DNA from: Alistipes sp.
GTDB lineage: Bacteria; Bacteroidota; Bacteroidia; Bacteroidales; Rikenellaceae
Assembly: GCA_017630455.1 (NCBI GenBank)
Contig: JAGBVG010000064.1
Span: 1 to 40,606 of the forward strand
Reading direction: 5' to 3'
Length of the DNA: 40,606 bases
The position numbers were made by a program, and so were the translations under genes. A model generated the notes under the pieces. The model was given only the letters and a program-made list of their open reading frames with translations, was not told the origin of the DNA and made no database searches. Positions 16,329 to 26,914 of the stretch are shown piece by piece (position 1 is the stretch's first letter; each line of letters opens with the position of its first letter).

Positions 16329-18002
16329 TTAGAAGATGGTATTATTTATCTCACTCATAGCCACCGACATAACGACATCTGTAAGTTGTTGCAAAGCGTT
16401 TGTTGATTCATCATCAAACACCAACACCGTCTCGTTATGCAGAGGCTCGTAGCTAACGTTATAGATATAACTCAACGACTCAACAACACCACGATACACC
16501 CCTCGGTACTCATAATCCATCTCCTCAATAAGTAGGTCATTGCAAGATTTTACAAAGCTGTTAGCCAACACATTATCCACATCAACAACCCAATAGAAAT
16601 AGGAATTTGCCACATCGTTTGCCCACTTCGCGCACGTAGCAGGAGCATCACTCTTCTCAGGCTTCATATTCACGCCGCCAAAGAGCAAACCATCGTTCTG
16701 TTCAAGATCAACAACAATGTTACCAAACTGGCCGACATACTTATCCTCACCAACCTTTCGGAGCAATCCCATAGCATACTGACCCACGTTTGTAATTATG
16801 TAACTATCAGTCACATCCATCATCACCGCAGCAGCAACTGAGTCGAGTTGTGGTCTATGCTCCACACGACCACTGAAGTAGTTGATATGCTCATTCATCT
16901 GGCCATCAATAGAATCTACAACAAGCGTCACATCGCCACTAATAGACTCTATTGCGTCGCATAAAATAGCCATTACCATCCTCTCCTCGCTACTAAGATT
17001 TATACCCAAAAGCTCTGTTAATGAGCTATTTAGCAGGGTAGTGATACTCTCAGCAAGCCTCTTTCCCTCCACACCGACATTCATAACCATCAACGCATCT
17101 TCGTCGATATACTCGAGATGACTACCACTGCTGCGCTTCATCATCGCATCATACTCCTCGGTATTGAAGCCATAACCCTTATAAGACATCGTCACGCGAC
17201 CGGGGTCAAATGTCAGATCTGCAATCATATAGGCTCCTGGAGTGACATATTTACTCAACTCATCAATAAGAAGTTTCTGCTCGTTAAGCTCCTCAATAAG
17301 ATAGTTTAAATCCTCATCACCGTATAGAGCAATCTCCTCATCAATATACTGCTTGCCATAGCTTGTTAACTTATTGGCATCCATATAAATAGCCATATCA
17401 CTTGCACCAAATAGCGTAAGATCCGCCAACTTACGAGACAAAGCCTTATCGATATTTGCAGTAAGATTCTCCTCCTCGCAAATGACAAGCGCAGCACGAC
17501 TATCGTTATATACCAATGCTAAATCAGAGTCTAAAACACATATACGAGCATCGCCATCACGCACAATTTCAAAGCCCTCTTCTCCCTCTTGTTCAAGCAG
17601 ATAAGCAACGCTACCTAAAGTATTATCTACCATCTTCACATCCACAACCTCAGCAACAAAGACAAATGCCCGATCAACCTCATCCAAGTATCCATAAACA
17701 GGCTTAGTAAAGTCAATACCACTGCAGTTAAAGTCCTGTATTACATCATACAAGCAGTTTACCGCCTCCTGATCCGCAACATCCGCCGTAACCATAGATG
17801 CATAGAGACGACGCTGCTCAGGAGTAAAATAGTTCTCGAAAGCACCTTTCTTAGCCAGCTGATCGACGTTGAAATAACAGAAAATTGCATCCTCAATCTT
17901 CGCACGATCATCACCCGTAGACTTATCAAATGATAGTATCGCCACAGCTGCTGCCGCAACAACAGCGACTACGGCAAAGATTATTAAAAGCCCCTTTTTC
18001 AT
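16329..18002 (-). CDS. DUF4836 family envelope protein
   Basis: A 557-residue protein with an N-terminal membrane anchor or signal (about 4-24, very Ala/Val-rich) and a large external domain starting STGDDRAKIEDAIFCYFNVDQL. The early 'FNVDQLAKKGAFENYFTPEQRRL' type start and overall length resemble the Bacteroidetes DUF4836 family. No lipobox cysteine follows the hydrophobic stretch, unlike many relatives. Function unknown. It leads a five-gene leftward cluster with an ABC transporter, so it could be a periplasmic partner of it, but that is inferred only from position. Confidence 0.72.
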   Translation of the reverse strand: MKKGLLIIFAVVAVVAAAAVAILSFDKSTGDDRAKIEDAIFCYFNVDQLAKKGAFENYFTPEQRRLYASMVTADVADQEAVNCLYDVIQDFNCSGIDFTKPVYGYLDEVDRAFVFVAEVVDVKMVDNTLGSVAYLLEQEGEEGFEIVRDGDARICVLDSDLALVYNDSRAALVICEEENLTANIDKALSRKLADLTLFGASDMAIYMDANKLTSYGKQYIDEEIALYGDEDLNYLIEELNEQKLLIDELSKYVTPGAYMIADLTFDPGRVTMSYKGYGFNTEEYDAMMKRSSGSHLEYIDEDALMVMNVGVEGKRLAESITTLLNSSLTELLGINLSSEERMVMAILCDAIESISGDVTLVVDSIDGQMNEHINYFSGRVEHRPQLDSVAAAVMMDVTDSYIITNVGQYAMGLLRKVGEDKYVGQFGNIVVDLEQNDGLLFGGVNMKPEKSDAPATCAKWANDVANSYFYWVVDVDNVLANSFVKSCNDLLIEEMDYEYRGVYRGVVESLSYIYNVSYEPLHNETVLVFDDESTNALQQLTDVVMSVAMSEINNTIF

Positions 18003-18230
18003 ATCATAACCATTTAAATTAACTCATTATGTTGCTATAATATACAAAGGTAGCAATTATTTTCAAATTACACAACGTGAGAGATGTTTAACAGAGATTT
18101 TAACGGATAACATCAATAGAACGAGCAACTAAAGCAAAAGTTTCTCAAACAACCCTACCATAATACTATGTCGTAATATATACGTTATGTTAAATTATAT
18201 TAACCTCTTTCGAATAAGATAAGATAAAAC
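18003..18230. other. Intergenic region between GtrA gene and DUF4836 gene
   Basis: About 230 nt hold the leftward promoter at 18045-18076 and the AT-rich 3' trailer of the GtrA gene. No strong terminator hairpin and no small gene were found. Confidence 0.5.
18045..18076 (-). promoter_or_regulatory. Promoter of the DUF4836-ABC-GNAT-ABC-F cluster
   Basis: GTTG (18076-18073), a 20-nt spacer and TACCTTTG (18052-18045) on the minus strand fit the consensus. The start site would be near 18038, about 35 nt upstream of the ATG at 18002. Confidence 0.75.
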
Positions 18231-18707
18231 TTACTCCTTGCGAAACGTAAAATATCTCGCGGCAAGGAAACTATAGCAAGTAGAAATTACTGTAGTTAGC
18301 ATCTTTGAAGGTGTCGGCCAAATATATAAAATCTCCACAAACACCTTCATACACAGATAGTTAATAAGAATAGAACCAACGACAGACAAGGCATATCGAG
18401 CCAGCTGGCGCGACGAGCTGAAATGAGTTACGCGAAAAGCGACATTACGATTCAGCCAAAAACCCGTAAAAAATGTAATTGGAAAAACCAGACAAAGCGT
18501 CACTATATGAGGCGACATCACAACAACACCAAGGTCGACAAATTGCTCACACACAACATAGTGATACAGAAGGAAATACCATAGCGTATCGAACATCATA
18601 TTCAGACCGCCACATAAGCCATACCCAAAGATATCGCGAGGTAAAAACCTGCGAATCTGTGGAATATATAGCGCATCAACAATGCTTATCAACCACTTCG
18701 AAACCAT
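18231..18707 (-). CDS. GtrA-like membrane protein
   Basis: A 158-residue protein with four predicted membrane helices (about 27-48, 60-83, 98-120 and 128-150). The FWLNRNVAF motif after helix 2 and FLAARYFTFRKE at the end are the GtrA signature. GtrA-type proteins take part in moving undecaprenyl-linked sugars across the inner membrane for surface polysaccharide or teichoic-acid decoration. The ATG at 18707 overlaps the TGA of the upstream HU-SPOR gene (TGATG), implying translational coupling; a TTG at 18710 is a less likely start. No glycosyltransferase is adjacent. Confidence 0.85.
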   Translation of the reverse strand: MVSKWLISIVDALYIPQIRRFLPRDIFGYGLCGGLNMMFDTLWYFLLYHYVVCEQFVDLGVVVMSPHIVTLCLVFPITFFTGFWLNRNVAFRVTHFSSSRQLARYALSVVGSILINYLCMKVFVEILYIWPTPSKMLTTVISTCYSFLAARYFTFRKE

Positions 18708-19615
18708 CAATCTCTGTATCGCTTAGGTGTATAAATCCACATATCGGGGATTAAGTTGGTATTTTCTCTCACAAAGCTCTCACACTCAGACTTTTCAGAG
18801 CTTGCAAAAGGCGAGACTCCATACATCGAACCGAGTCGGAAATGGCGGAAATAGAGGGTGCTATGCTTACCCTCAAGGTCGGCTATGGCGCGCTCAGCAT
18901 TCTCAACAGTCGAGTAACTTCCCACAACAACCCAATGGCGCAAATTTTCATTATTTCGCCAATCTGCAATAATATCCTCAATCACCAGCTGAATCTTAGG
19001 CTCAATCTCATCTACAGGATCAGCTGGGATTATCACCTTATCAACAACATCTGCACTTTCTGAATCTAAACAATCATATATAATATCTTCTACATTTTCA
19101 GGATTTTGCACCAAATCACATAATGGAAATTCTATATCCAAAATCGTAAAATATCCTTTATAAAAACACCAACCACCAGCCAGCAACGCGACAGCAATGA
19201 TTAGAAGATATAAACCGAGGCGAGACTTGCGAGTTTTTGTTATCTCAATCTCCTCGAAACCGAGCGGATTTAGCAACTTAACAAACTCCTTATCGACCAA
19301 AAAACTTTTATCATTCAGCGCTCCAACACCCTCAATATCAATGCCATTTTCAGTACGCACCTTGTCGAGCCAACGCTCGAAGATATCCTGAGCAAGCGCA
19401 ACATCAACAGCCGCCTCACGAGAAATCACATCGACAAGCGAAACAGCCTCGCGCTGACTCGAAAAGTGGACTCCATAGCGTGGTGCAACTACCCTACTGC
19501 GCTGGCTGCCATCAGCTGCAAGACGCTCGATAAATATCGTACCAATAGTGGGGATATTGACCGCGCCCTGCGCAACAAGAGTATTGAAAATCAGCTTATT
19601 AACCTCTCCAATCAT
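18707..19615 (-). CDS. HU (CCDC81-like) plus SPOR domain membrane protein
   Basis: A 302-residue Bacteroidetes-specific architecture. Residues 1-120 look like the tandem HU-fold seen in CCDC81-like HU proteins (MIGEVNKLIFNTLVAQGAV, IPTIGTIFIE). One membrane helix follows at about 132-154. An acidic periplasmic spacer (160-220) leads to a SPOR domain (about 226-302, WVVVGSYSTVENAERAIADL), a fold that binds denuded glycan strands of septal peptidoglycan. This implies a link between a cytoplasmic HU domain and the division septum. It is flanked by lgt (8 nt gap) and a GtrA gene (1-nt overlap), so it sits in an envelope-biogenesis unit. Confidence 0.85.
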   Translation of the reverse strand: MIGEVNKLIFNTLVAQGAVNIPTIGTIFIERLAADGSQRSRVVAPRYGVHFSSQREAVSLVDVISREAAVDVALAQDIFERWLDKVRTENGIDIEGVGALNDKSFLVDKEFVKLLNPLGFEEIEITKTRKSRLGLYLLIIAVALLAGGWCFYKGYFTILDIEFPLCDLVQNPENVEDIIYDCLDSESADVVDKVIIPADPVDEIEPKIQLVIEDIIADWRNNENLRHWVVVGSYSTVENAERAIADLEGKHSTLYFRHFRLGSMYGVSPFASSEKSECESFVRENTNLIPDMWIYTPKRYRD

Positions 19616-19623
19616 AAGACAAT

Positions 19624-20547
19624 CTATTTCTTTCCTTTGCGCTTATCCTCGCGTTTATACTCGCTAATGGCATGCGCAACAACAGCATTCACATCCAAAA
19701 CCCCGGAGCGCATCAAAGAACGCGCAATCATAAACAGACCGAGGAGAATAAACGGTATGCTCAACAACTGACCCATATCAAGCGCCATACCCATCTCGAA
19801 ATCGACCTGACGCTCCTTGAGGAACTCGATGAAGAAACGCGTGAGGAAGATGCCAATCATAGCCACGCCAAAGAGAAATCCCGGACGGCGGCGACCTAAA
19901 TCTTTACTGCAGTACAACCACATTAAAATACCGAATGTCAAGAGATAACACAACGCTTCATAGAGCTGCGCAGGATGGCGCGCAGGGATGGCATTAATAA
20001 TCTCCTGTGGCACATTTCCACTAAACTCATACCACGCACGGCGTGCATCGTGGTATACAAACTTAAAACCCAGTGGCGAATCGGTAGGATAACCCACAAT
20101 CTCCGAATTGAATAGGTTTCCGAAGCGTATCACAGCACCACTGAGCGGCGCAACAATAGCGATGCGATCGAGACCCCAAACAAACGGAAGGTGATTGCGG
20201 CGCACGAAGAAGAAGATACCGAGAATGATACCAATCGTCGCACCGTGACTCGCCATACCGCCATCGCGAATATCAGTGATAATTCGCCAAGGCTCAGGGA
20301 GATAGGTCTCTGGCTCGTAGAACAAGCAATGACCCACGCGCGCACCAATGAACGTGCCGAGCACAATCCACAAAAAGGCTGACTCTAAGGTACGAGGAGG
20401 GAGGCCTTCGCGCTTGAACATATAGTTACAGATACGCTCCGCAGCGAGAATTCCCAAAGCCCACATCAGGCCATACCAACGTATATCTATATCACCCAAC
20501 ATAACAAGCGTTGGATCCCAATTCCAAACTATTGATAATATATTCAT
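19624..20547 (-). CDS. lgt: Prolipoprotein diacylglyceryl transferase (Lgt)
   Basis: Transfers diacylglycerol from phosphatidylglycerol to the lipobox cysteine, the first step of lipoprotein maturation. The 307 residues span seven or so membrane helices. Signature regions are visible: ARVGHCLFYEPE (early arginine region), GGMASHGATIGI (His motif) and AVIRFGNLFNSEIVG (RxGN-xx-N-x-E, the Lgt signature). The number of lipoproteins in this window shows how much substrate the enzyme has here. It is probably co-transcribed with the HU-SPOR gene 8 nt downstream. No convincing own promoter; TACTTTAG at 20593-20586 is a weak -7. Confidence 0.95.
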   Translation of the reverse strand: MNILSIVWNWDPTLVMLGDIDIRWYGLMWALGILAAERICNYMFKREGLPPRTLESAFLWIVLGTFIGARVGHCLFYEPETYLPEPWRIITDIRDGGMASHGATIGIILGIFFFVRRNHLPFVWGLDRIAIVAPLSGAVIRFGNLFNSEIVGYPTDSPLGFKFVYHDARRAWYEFSGNVPQEIINAIPARHPAQLYEALCYLLTFGILMWLYCSKDLGRRRPGFLFGVAMIGIFLTRFFIEFLKERQVDFEMGMALDMGQLLSIPFILLGLFMIARSLMRSGVLDVNAVVAHAISEYKREDKRKGKK

Positions 20548-20595
20548 ATAATTAATTGTTTTTCAACATTTTAACACTTTTCACCTAAAGTAAAA

Positions 20596-21234
20596 TCAAC
20601 TTTCGAGTATCGCTATTCGGGCAATCACACGCCACGCAACTCTGATATCTCTGACATCAATTATAATATCGGGAAAATCCTCCCTATTACGCGACACAAG
20701 ACGCCATTTCGTTGGATCTTCCTTTATATGTCGCACTCTGCGCCATAGAATTCTATCTCCGATAAGCAACACGTGTTCATTTCCTTGTATCACCTCATCC
20801 ATCGAGAATAATCGCTTCAGAAACAGATCATTAGCCGCGGTCATAGGATCGCTCATAGGCCTTGTGAAGGAGCGAACCACAAACTCACTTCCCGTAATAT
20901 ATGGCATATAGAGGTGATCACTCGGCTCATACGCCTCGAGATTAGGCAGGATATCCTCCATCTCCTCGCAGTAGAACGGCAAAGACTCGCCGCTTTTAGC
21001 CTCACTTCTAAGCATATTTCCCACACCCGAAAGCAGCCAGGTGCGATCTATTTCAGGATCCAACTTTATGATCCTATCAGCCAAATCTTCGGATATACCA
21101 TAATTTCCCTTGCGGATGTGATACAGATTTTCAGAGCGTCCGAGACCTATGGCACGAGCAAAAGAGTTGATCGACAGCCCAAAGCGTTCGATCACCTTCT
21201 CCAATCTCTCCCAATTGTTAAACTTATTCGTCAT
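20596..21234 (-). CDS. XRE-type regulator with degenerate S24-like domain
   Basis: A 212-residue DNA-binding protein. Residues 8-75 are an XRE helix-turn-helix (INSFARAIGLGRSENLYHIRKG, then the WLLSGVGNML end typical of phage-repressor-like proteins). Residues about 107-212 resemble the C-terminal domain of S24/LexA-CI repressors: GSEFVVRSFTRPMSDPM, then GNEHVLLIGDRILWRRV. In active family members a Ser-Met pair and, about 40 residues on, a lysine form the catalytic dyad. Here the lysine position appears to be W164, so self-cleavage is unlikely. It lies 48 nt upstream of lgt and divergently from a tRNA-Arg. Probably a constitutive or partner-controlled repressor of unknown targets. Confidence 0.8.
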   Translation of the reverse strand: MTNKFNNWERLEKVIERFGLSINSFARAIGLGRSENLYHIRKGNYGISEDLADRIIKLDPEIDRTWLLSGVGNMLRSEAKSGESLPFYCEEMEDILPNLEAYEPSDHLYMPYITGSEFVVRSFTRPMSDPMTAANDLFLKRLFSMDEVIQGNEHVLLIGDRILWRRVRHIKEDPTKWRLVSRNREDFPDIIIDVRDIRVAWRVIARIAILES

Positions 21235-21287
21235 ACAATTTTCAGCTCAAGTTCACTCTTCTGCGACGCAATTCAAAAAAAATGTCA

Positions 21288-21295
21288 TATCTTTG
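21288..21295 (+). promoter_or_regulatory. -7 element of the tRNA-Arg promoter
   Basis: TATCTTTG lies 6 nt before the tRNA 5' end, as expected for a promoter starting at or near the mature end. I see no good TTTG/TTG -33 at 19-20 nt upstream. Confidence 0.65.
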
Positions 21296-21301
21296 CATCG
21301 C

Positions 21302-21373
21302 GGCTCCGTAGTTCAATGGATAGAATATAAGATTCCGGTTCTTACGATGAAGGTTCGAGTCCTTTCGGAGTCA
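21302..21373 (+). tRNA. tRNA-Arg (CCG)
   Basis: A complete 72-nt cloverleaf. The acceptor is GGCTCCG/CGGAGTC, the D-stem GTTC/GAAT, the anticodon stem TAAGA/TCTTA with loop TTCCGGT (anticodon CCG), and the T-arm GAAGG/CCTTT with loop TTCGAGT. The discriminator is A. CCA is not encoded (the next bases are CCC), which is common for Bacteroidetes. It reads the rare Arg codon CGG. A terminator hairpin follows directly. Confidence 0.95.
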
Positions 21374-21379
21374 CCCCGG

Positions 21380-21407
21380 GGCTTGCATAAACGCAAGCCT
21401 CATTTTT
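21380..21407 (+). terminator. Terminator of tRNA-Arg
   Basis: A 7-bp stem GGCTTGC/GCAAGCC (21380-21386, 21393-21399) with an ATAAAC loop, followed by TCATTTTT. It lies 6 nt after the tRNA. Confidence 0.85.
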
Positions 21408-21492
21408 CATATCCCGTACAAAGATAGTCTAAATTTTCTGATTACTATAAAAAAGCACAAAAATATTGTATCGAGGCTTTACCATAGCTAAT

Positions 21493-21524
21493 AAAAAAAG
21501 ATGGAGAGGCAACACCTCTCCATC
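21493..21524 (-). terminator. Terminator of malQ
   Basis: A 10-bp perfect stem GATGGAGAGG/CCTCTCCATC (21500-21509, 21515-21524) with a 5-nt loop. Reading leftward it is followed by seven T (21499-21493). It lies 20 nt after the malQ stop. Confidence 0.92.
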
Positions 21525-21544
21525 ATTTAACTCCAAGCAGAAAC

Positions 21545-23998
21545 TTATCGTCCTGACTCGGCTATCTTCTGGCTAATCATCTTGTTAAGATCATCCATCT
21601 CAAGCAACTCCTCAAGGAAGAAGTGCATACGATAACGCCAGTAGTGACGCGAATTCGCAGGTACGTTGATACGCTCATCGTGAGGATTCTCGCGACGCAC
21701 CGCACCATCCATAGCCAACCAATCCTGCAAAGGAAGCACCGTCAACATCGCAGGAGACTTGAGGTGCATAGCCACCACCTGCTCGCAAATCCAAGGCTCA
21801 CAGAAGTACGGAGCCTCACCCCAAGCACCAAGAACGTGGTTGTAGAAGCGCTGTGTAACACCTCTATCCTCCTCCCACCAAGCGCGGAGAGGATTCATAT
21901 CGTGAGTACCTGTGGTACAGATTGATAGATATGGGTAGTCGTATGTAGAACCAAACTCCACCTTAGGATCCTTAGGCATACGCTGAATCTCCAACGAGAG
22001 GATCTGCTCGCCCGACATCACCGATGGCACACAATCTGGAATCATACCCAAATCCTCACCACATACAAGCATTCCTGTAGCCTCGGTAAGTGGTGGTAAC
22101 TTCTTGAGAGCCTCCCACTTCCAGAAGTCGTTATGACGGCGATAGAAGAAGTCATTATACAAGCGGTTGTAAGCCTCCTTCTGGTCATCGCTCAACCAAC
22201 GGTAGCAATCTGTATTGTATGCCGAGATACGAGGGTGGAACTTACCCTTCTGCACAGCATCCTCCACGAAGAGCACGTTATCTGTCTCAGCAATGTTACC
22301 CACGTGCCAGTTCTCGAAGCGGAATCCGTATGATGCAATCTCATCATAAGAGTATGGCAACGCAGGGTTGAAGCGTCCGAGCAGCGCATTTACAGCGTCG
22401 AGCGGAATCTCCCAAATACGGAAGAAGCCCAAGATATGGTCGATACGGTATGCGTCGAAATACTCTGCCATCTTCACAAAGCGAGCCTTCCACCACGCAT
22501 AGCCATCCTCGGCCATCTTCCCCCAGTTATAAGTTGGGAAGCCCCAATTCTGACCCATAACAGAGAAATCATCAGGTGGCGCACCCGCTGAAGAGTTCAT
22601 ATGGAACAACCCAGGATATACCCACGCATCGACACTCGTGCGAGAGATACCGATAGGAATATCACCCTTCAAAACTACACCCTTAGAGTGTGCATAGTCA
22701 CGCACCTCGCGCAACTGCTTCGCGAGGTGATACTGCACGAAGTAGTTATACGCTACCTCGTCGCCGTGCTCCTTCTCATACTTCGCAGCCTTAGCCTTTG
22801 TATACTTAGCCATAGCGCCCCACTGAGAGAAGTCAGGTGTACCCTTCTCATCACGCAACGCGCAGAACACAGCGTATGGACGCAACCACTCCTCGTTGGC
22901 AGCCATAAAGGCCTTAAACTCCTTTGATGCGAGAATCTTCTTGCCCTGCTCAGCATATATAGCGTGGAGATACTCCGCCTTTGCGTTGTTAACACGCTCG
23001 TAGTCAACATTTGGCAACTCATTCAGCTCCTTGCCCAGAGCCTCAAAACGCTCCGCAGCAGCCTTATCCTTAAGCTCGCCTACGTGTGGCAAATGGATAA
23101 ACTGAGGGTGTAGCGCAAATGTAGAGTTGGCATTGTATGGATATGAGTCCTGCCAAGTGTTGGTCATAGTGGTATCGTTGATAGGCAGAATCTGATTGAT
23201 AGACTGTCCTGTCTGCGCAGCCCAATCCACCATTAGGCGAATATCATTGAACTCACCAACACCAAAGCTCGACTTAGAGCGCAACGAGAAGACAGGTATC
23301 GCGACACCCGCACCACGCCAAGGCGCCATATCGAACTGAGGACGAAGTCCCTCGATAACAAGAGCCTCCTCAGCATTTGTAGCGACGTTGAAGTAGTAGT
23401 TCTCGCCCGACTGCCAAGCAACAGCATTACCCGACTCACTGTCTACGATAACAAACTTATAGGCAAAGCCCGACTTTGGCATCTTGATACGTGCGCTCCA
23501 AATAGGCGCCTGAGCATCGTTCATCACAACACCCTTCTCCACATTCCAGTTACCCAAAGCCTTGCAATCACCAACAAGCACTACGTGCTGCGATGAGCGC
23601 ACCACGGCGATATCGGCACGGATAGTGAGGTAGCCATCCTGAGCACCCTGAGCCTTCTTTGGCTTTGGACGATGGAACACACCATCAGTAAACATCGACG
23701 AGTGGAACGAGCGATTCTGAGGCATATCATACCACTTGTCAAAGATACGCACACTCTCCGCCTTCTTATCCAAAGGCAAGACGTGCTTACCACCCCACTC
23801 CTTACGCACTACCGCGTCGCCATAACGTACCTCGTAGCGATACACCAGCTCTGCAGCAGCAGCGAGTTTAAGCTCGGCACACCAAACACCCTCTCCAGCA
23901 TATCGCATAGCGTATGCCTTCTCCTTGTCGGTGCCGACAACCACATACAGATCCTCTCCGTATGCAGTCCGATACTCTAATCTAAGATTTAGCGTCAT
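21545..23998 (-). CDS. malQ: 4-alpha-glucanotransferase (GH77, DPE2-like)
   Basis: Transfers glucan segments between maltooligosaccharides or glycogen. The 817 residues start with two CBM20 starch-binding-like domains (about 1-100 and 123-215), followed by a GH77 barrel. Catalytic residues are visible: nucleophile D520 in YRIDHILG, acid/base E648 in VCGEDLG, and the stabilising Asp in GTHD (D700). Tandem CBM20 plus GH77 is the plant DPE2-like layout typical of Bacteroidetes. No maltose or glycogen genes are adjacent. It follows an HAD hydrolase gene by 35 nt, so the two share a promoter and the terminator at 21493-21524. Confidence 0.93.
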   Translation of the reverse strand: MTLNLRLEYRTAYGEDLYVVVGTDKEKAYAMRYAGEGVWCAELKLAAAAELVYRYEVRYGDAVVRKEWGGKHVLPLDKKAESVRIFDKWYDMPQNRSFHSSMFTDGVFHRPKPKKAQGAQDGYLTIRADIAVVRSSQHVVLVGDCKALGNWNVEKGVVMNDAQAPIWSARIKMPKSGFAYKFVIVDSESGNAVAWQSGENYYFNVATNAEEALVIEGLRPQFDMAPWRGAGVAIPVFSLRSKSSFGVGEFNDIRLMVDWAAQTGQSINQILPINDTTMTNTWQDSYPYNANSTFALHPQFIHLPHVGELKDKAAAERFEALGKELNELPNVDYERVNNAKAEYLHAIYAEQGKKILASKEFKAFMAANEEWLRPYAVFCALRDEKGTPDFSQWGAMAKYTKAKAAKYEKEHGDEVAYNYFVQYHLAKQLREVRDYAHSKGVVLKGDIPIGISRTSVDAWVYPGLFHMNSSAGAPPDDFSVMGQNWGFPTYNWGKMAEDGYAWWKARFVKMAEYFDAYRIDHILGFFRIWEIPLDAVNALLGRFNPALPYSYDEIASYGFRFENWHVGNIAETDNVLFVEDAVQKGKFHPRISAYNTDCYRWLSDDQKEAYNRLYNDFFYRRHNDFWKWEALKKLPPLTEATGMLVCGEDLGMIPDCVPSVMSGEQILSLEIQRMPKDPKVEFGSTYDYPYLSICTTGTHDMNPLRAWWEEDRGVTQRFYNHVLGAWGEAPYFCEPWICEQVVAMHLKSPAMLTVLPLQDWLAMDGAVRRENPHDERINVPANSRHYWRYRMHFFLEELLEMDDLNKMISQKIAESGR

Positions 23999-24033
23999 AC
24001 TATATTAATAATTGTTTACGGTTATATTCACAT

Positions 24034-24630
24034 TTAAAGAAGCATTGCACGCAACGTAGCGCAGCTCTCCTCAGGGTTTCGAGGGTCGAAGTTAAAGCCC
24101 TGCCAGCCCTCGCGACGTGCCGTCTCGACATTCTCCTTACGATCATCCACAAAGAGCGTCTCACCCACCTCGAGGCCATATCTCGCAACCAAGCAGCGGT
24201 ATATCTCTGCATTGGGTTTTACGACGTGCTCCTCGCACGACACCACCTCACCATCGAAATATTTATAGACATCCGTCTTACGCAGGAACTCTATGAATTC
24301 CAGCGACATATTCGACAGTACATAAAGTTTATATCCAGCTGCTTTTAGGTCAGCAATCAAAGCTTTAGTAGATGGAATCTCCTCCTGCGTAACTATCGAG
24401 CGGCGGAGGTTTTTATCTGCCAACTCACGGTCACAACTGTTATACTCCGCGAGGTCAGCCACCACCTGCTCATACGTCACCACACCACGGTCATACTCCT
24501 CCCAAAAGCGAGGCATCTCGGGCAACATTATATAGGAGAAAAACTTAATAAATTCTGGTTCGAATTTGCGAGGGTCGCGGGCAAAAACCACCCCACCTAA
24601 GTCAAATACAATATTTTTCATACTCTTCAT
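24034..24630 (-). CDS. HAD-superfamily hydrolase (YihX-like)
   Basis: A 198-residue HAD subclass IA hydrolase. Motif I is VFDLGGVVF (about 9-17, with the nucleophilic Asp and the second Asp replaced by Gly, as in YihX-type proteins), motif II is YVLSNMS, motif III is HVVKPNAEIYR, and motif IV is FVDDRKEN. YihX-type enzymes dephosphorylate sugar phosphates such as alpha-glucose-1-phosphate, which would fit its position upstream of malQ, but this is an inference. ATGs at 24630 and 24621 are both in frame; the former is annotated. Confidence 0.88.
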   Translation of the reverse strand: MKSMKNIVFDLGGVVFARDPRKFEPEFIKFFSYIMLPEMPRFWEEYDRGVVTYEQVVADLAEYNSCDRELADKNLRRSIVTQEEIPSTKALIADLKAAGYKLYVLSNMSLEFIEFLRKTDVYKYFDGEVVSCEEHVVKPNAEIYRCLVARYGLEVGETLFVDDRKENVETARREGWQGFNFDPRNPEESCATLRAMLL

Positions 24631-24636
24631 ATTTTA

Positions 24637-24668
24637 CAAAATTAATCATTTTACACCAATAATGCAAC
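24637..24668 (-). promoter_or_regulatory. Promoter of HAD-malQ
   Basis: GTTG (24668-24665), a 20-nt spacer and TAATTTTG (24644-24637) on the minus strand. The -7 lies only 6 nt from the first ATG (24630), so the downstream ATG at 24621 may be used, or the mRNA is nearly leaderless. Confidence 0.6.
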
Positions 24669-24825
24669 ACAAATTCGAGTTTTTTTCGCCGAATGGTTGA
24701 ATATTTATGACGATTCACCAACCAAAGCAGAACAGCCAACAACACCAGCAGCACCACGCAACACATTCGCAACAAACTACATCTAATCTATTTATCACAC
24801 CCGCCCACTTTCTCTCTTGAAAATA

Positions 24826-24857
24826 TTTGCATATTGTGATTTTATTTTTTATCTTTG
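24826..24857 (+). promoter_or_regulatory. Promoter of gyrB
   Basis: TTTG (24826-24829), a 20-nt spacer and TATCTTTG (24850-24857) match the consensus perfectly. The start site would be near 24864, about 30 nt before the ATG. Confidence 0.85.
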
Positions 24858-24880
24858 TGCGTTTTATATAGAATATATAA

Positions 24881-26854
<1,974 letters not shown>

Positions 26855-26865
26855 ATAGTCGATTG

Positions 26866-26897
26866 AGGGGTTGCGCTTGTGTGCGACCCCTATTTAT
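26866..26897 (+). terminator. Hairpin between gyrB and udk (weak terminator)
   Basis: An 11-bp stem AGGGGTTGCGC/GTGCGACCCCT (26866-26876, 26881-26891) with a TTGT loop and two G-U pairs. It is followed by ATTTATA rather than a clean T-run, so it probably only partly ends gyrB transcription and lets some polymerase continue into udk. Confidence 0.55.
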
Positions 26898-26914
26898 AGA
26901 AATAGTATACCGCT

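Noticed and set aside
21302-21420. tRNA-Arg as an attachment site of an integrated element
   Set aside because: No repeat of the tRNA 3' end, no integrase and no foreign-looking genes are seen on either side.
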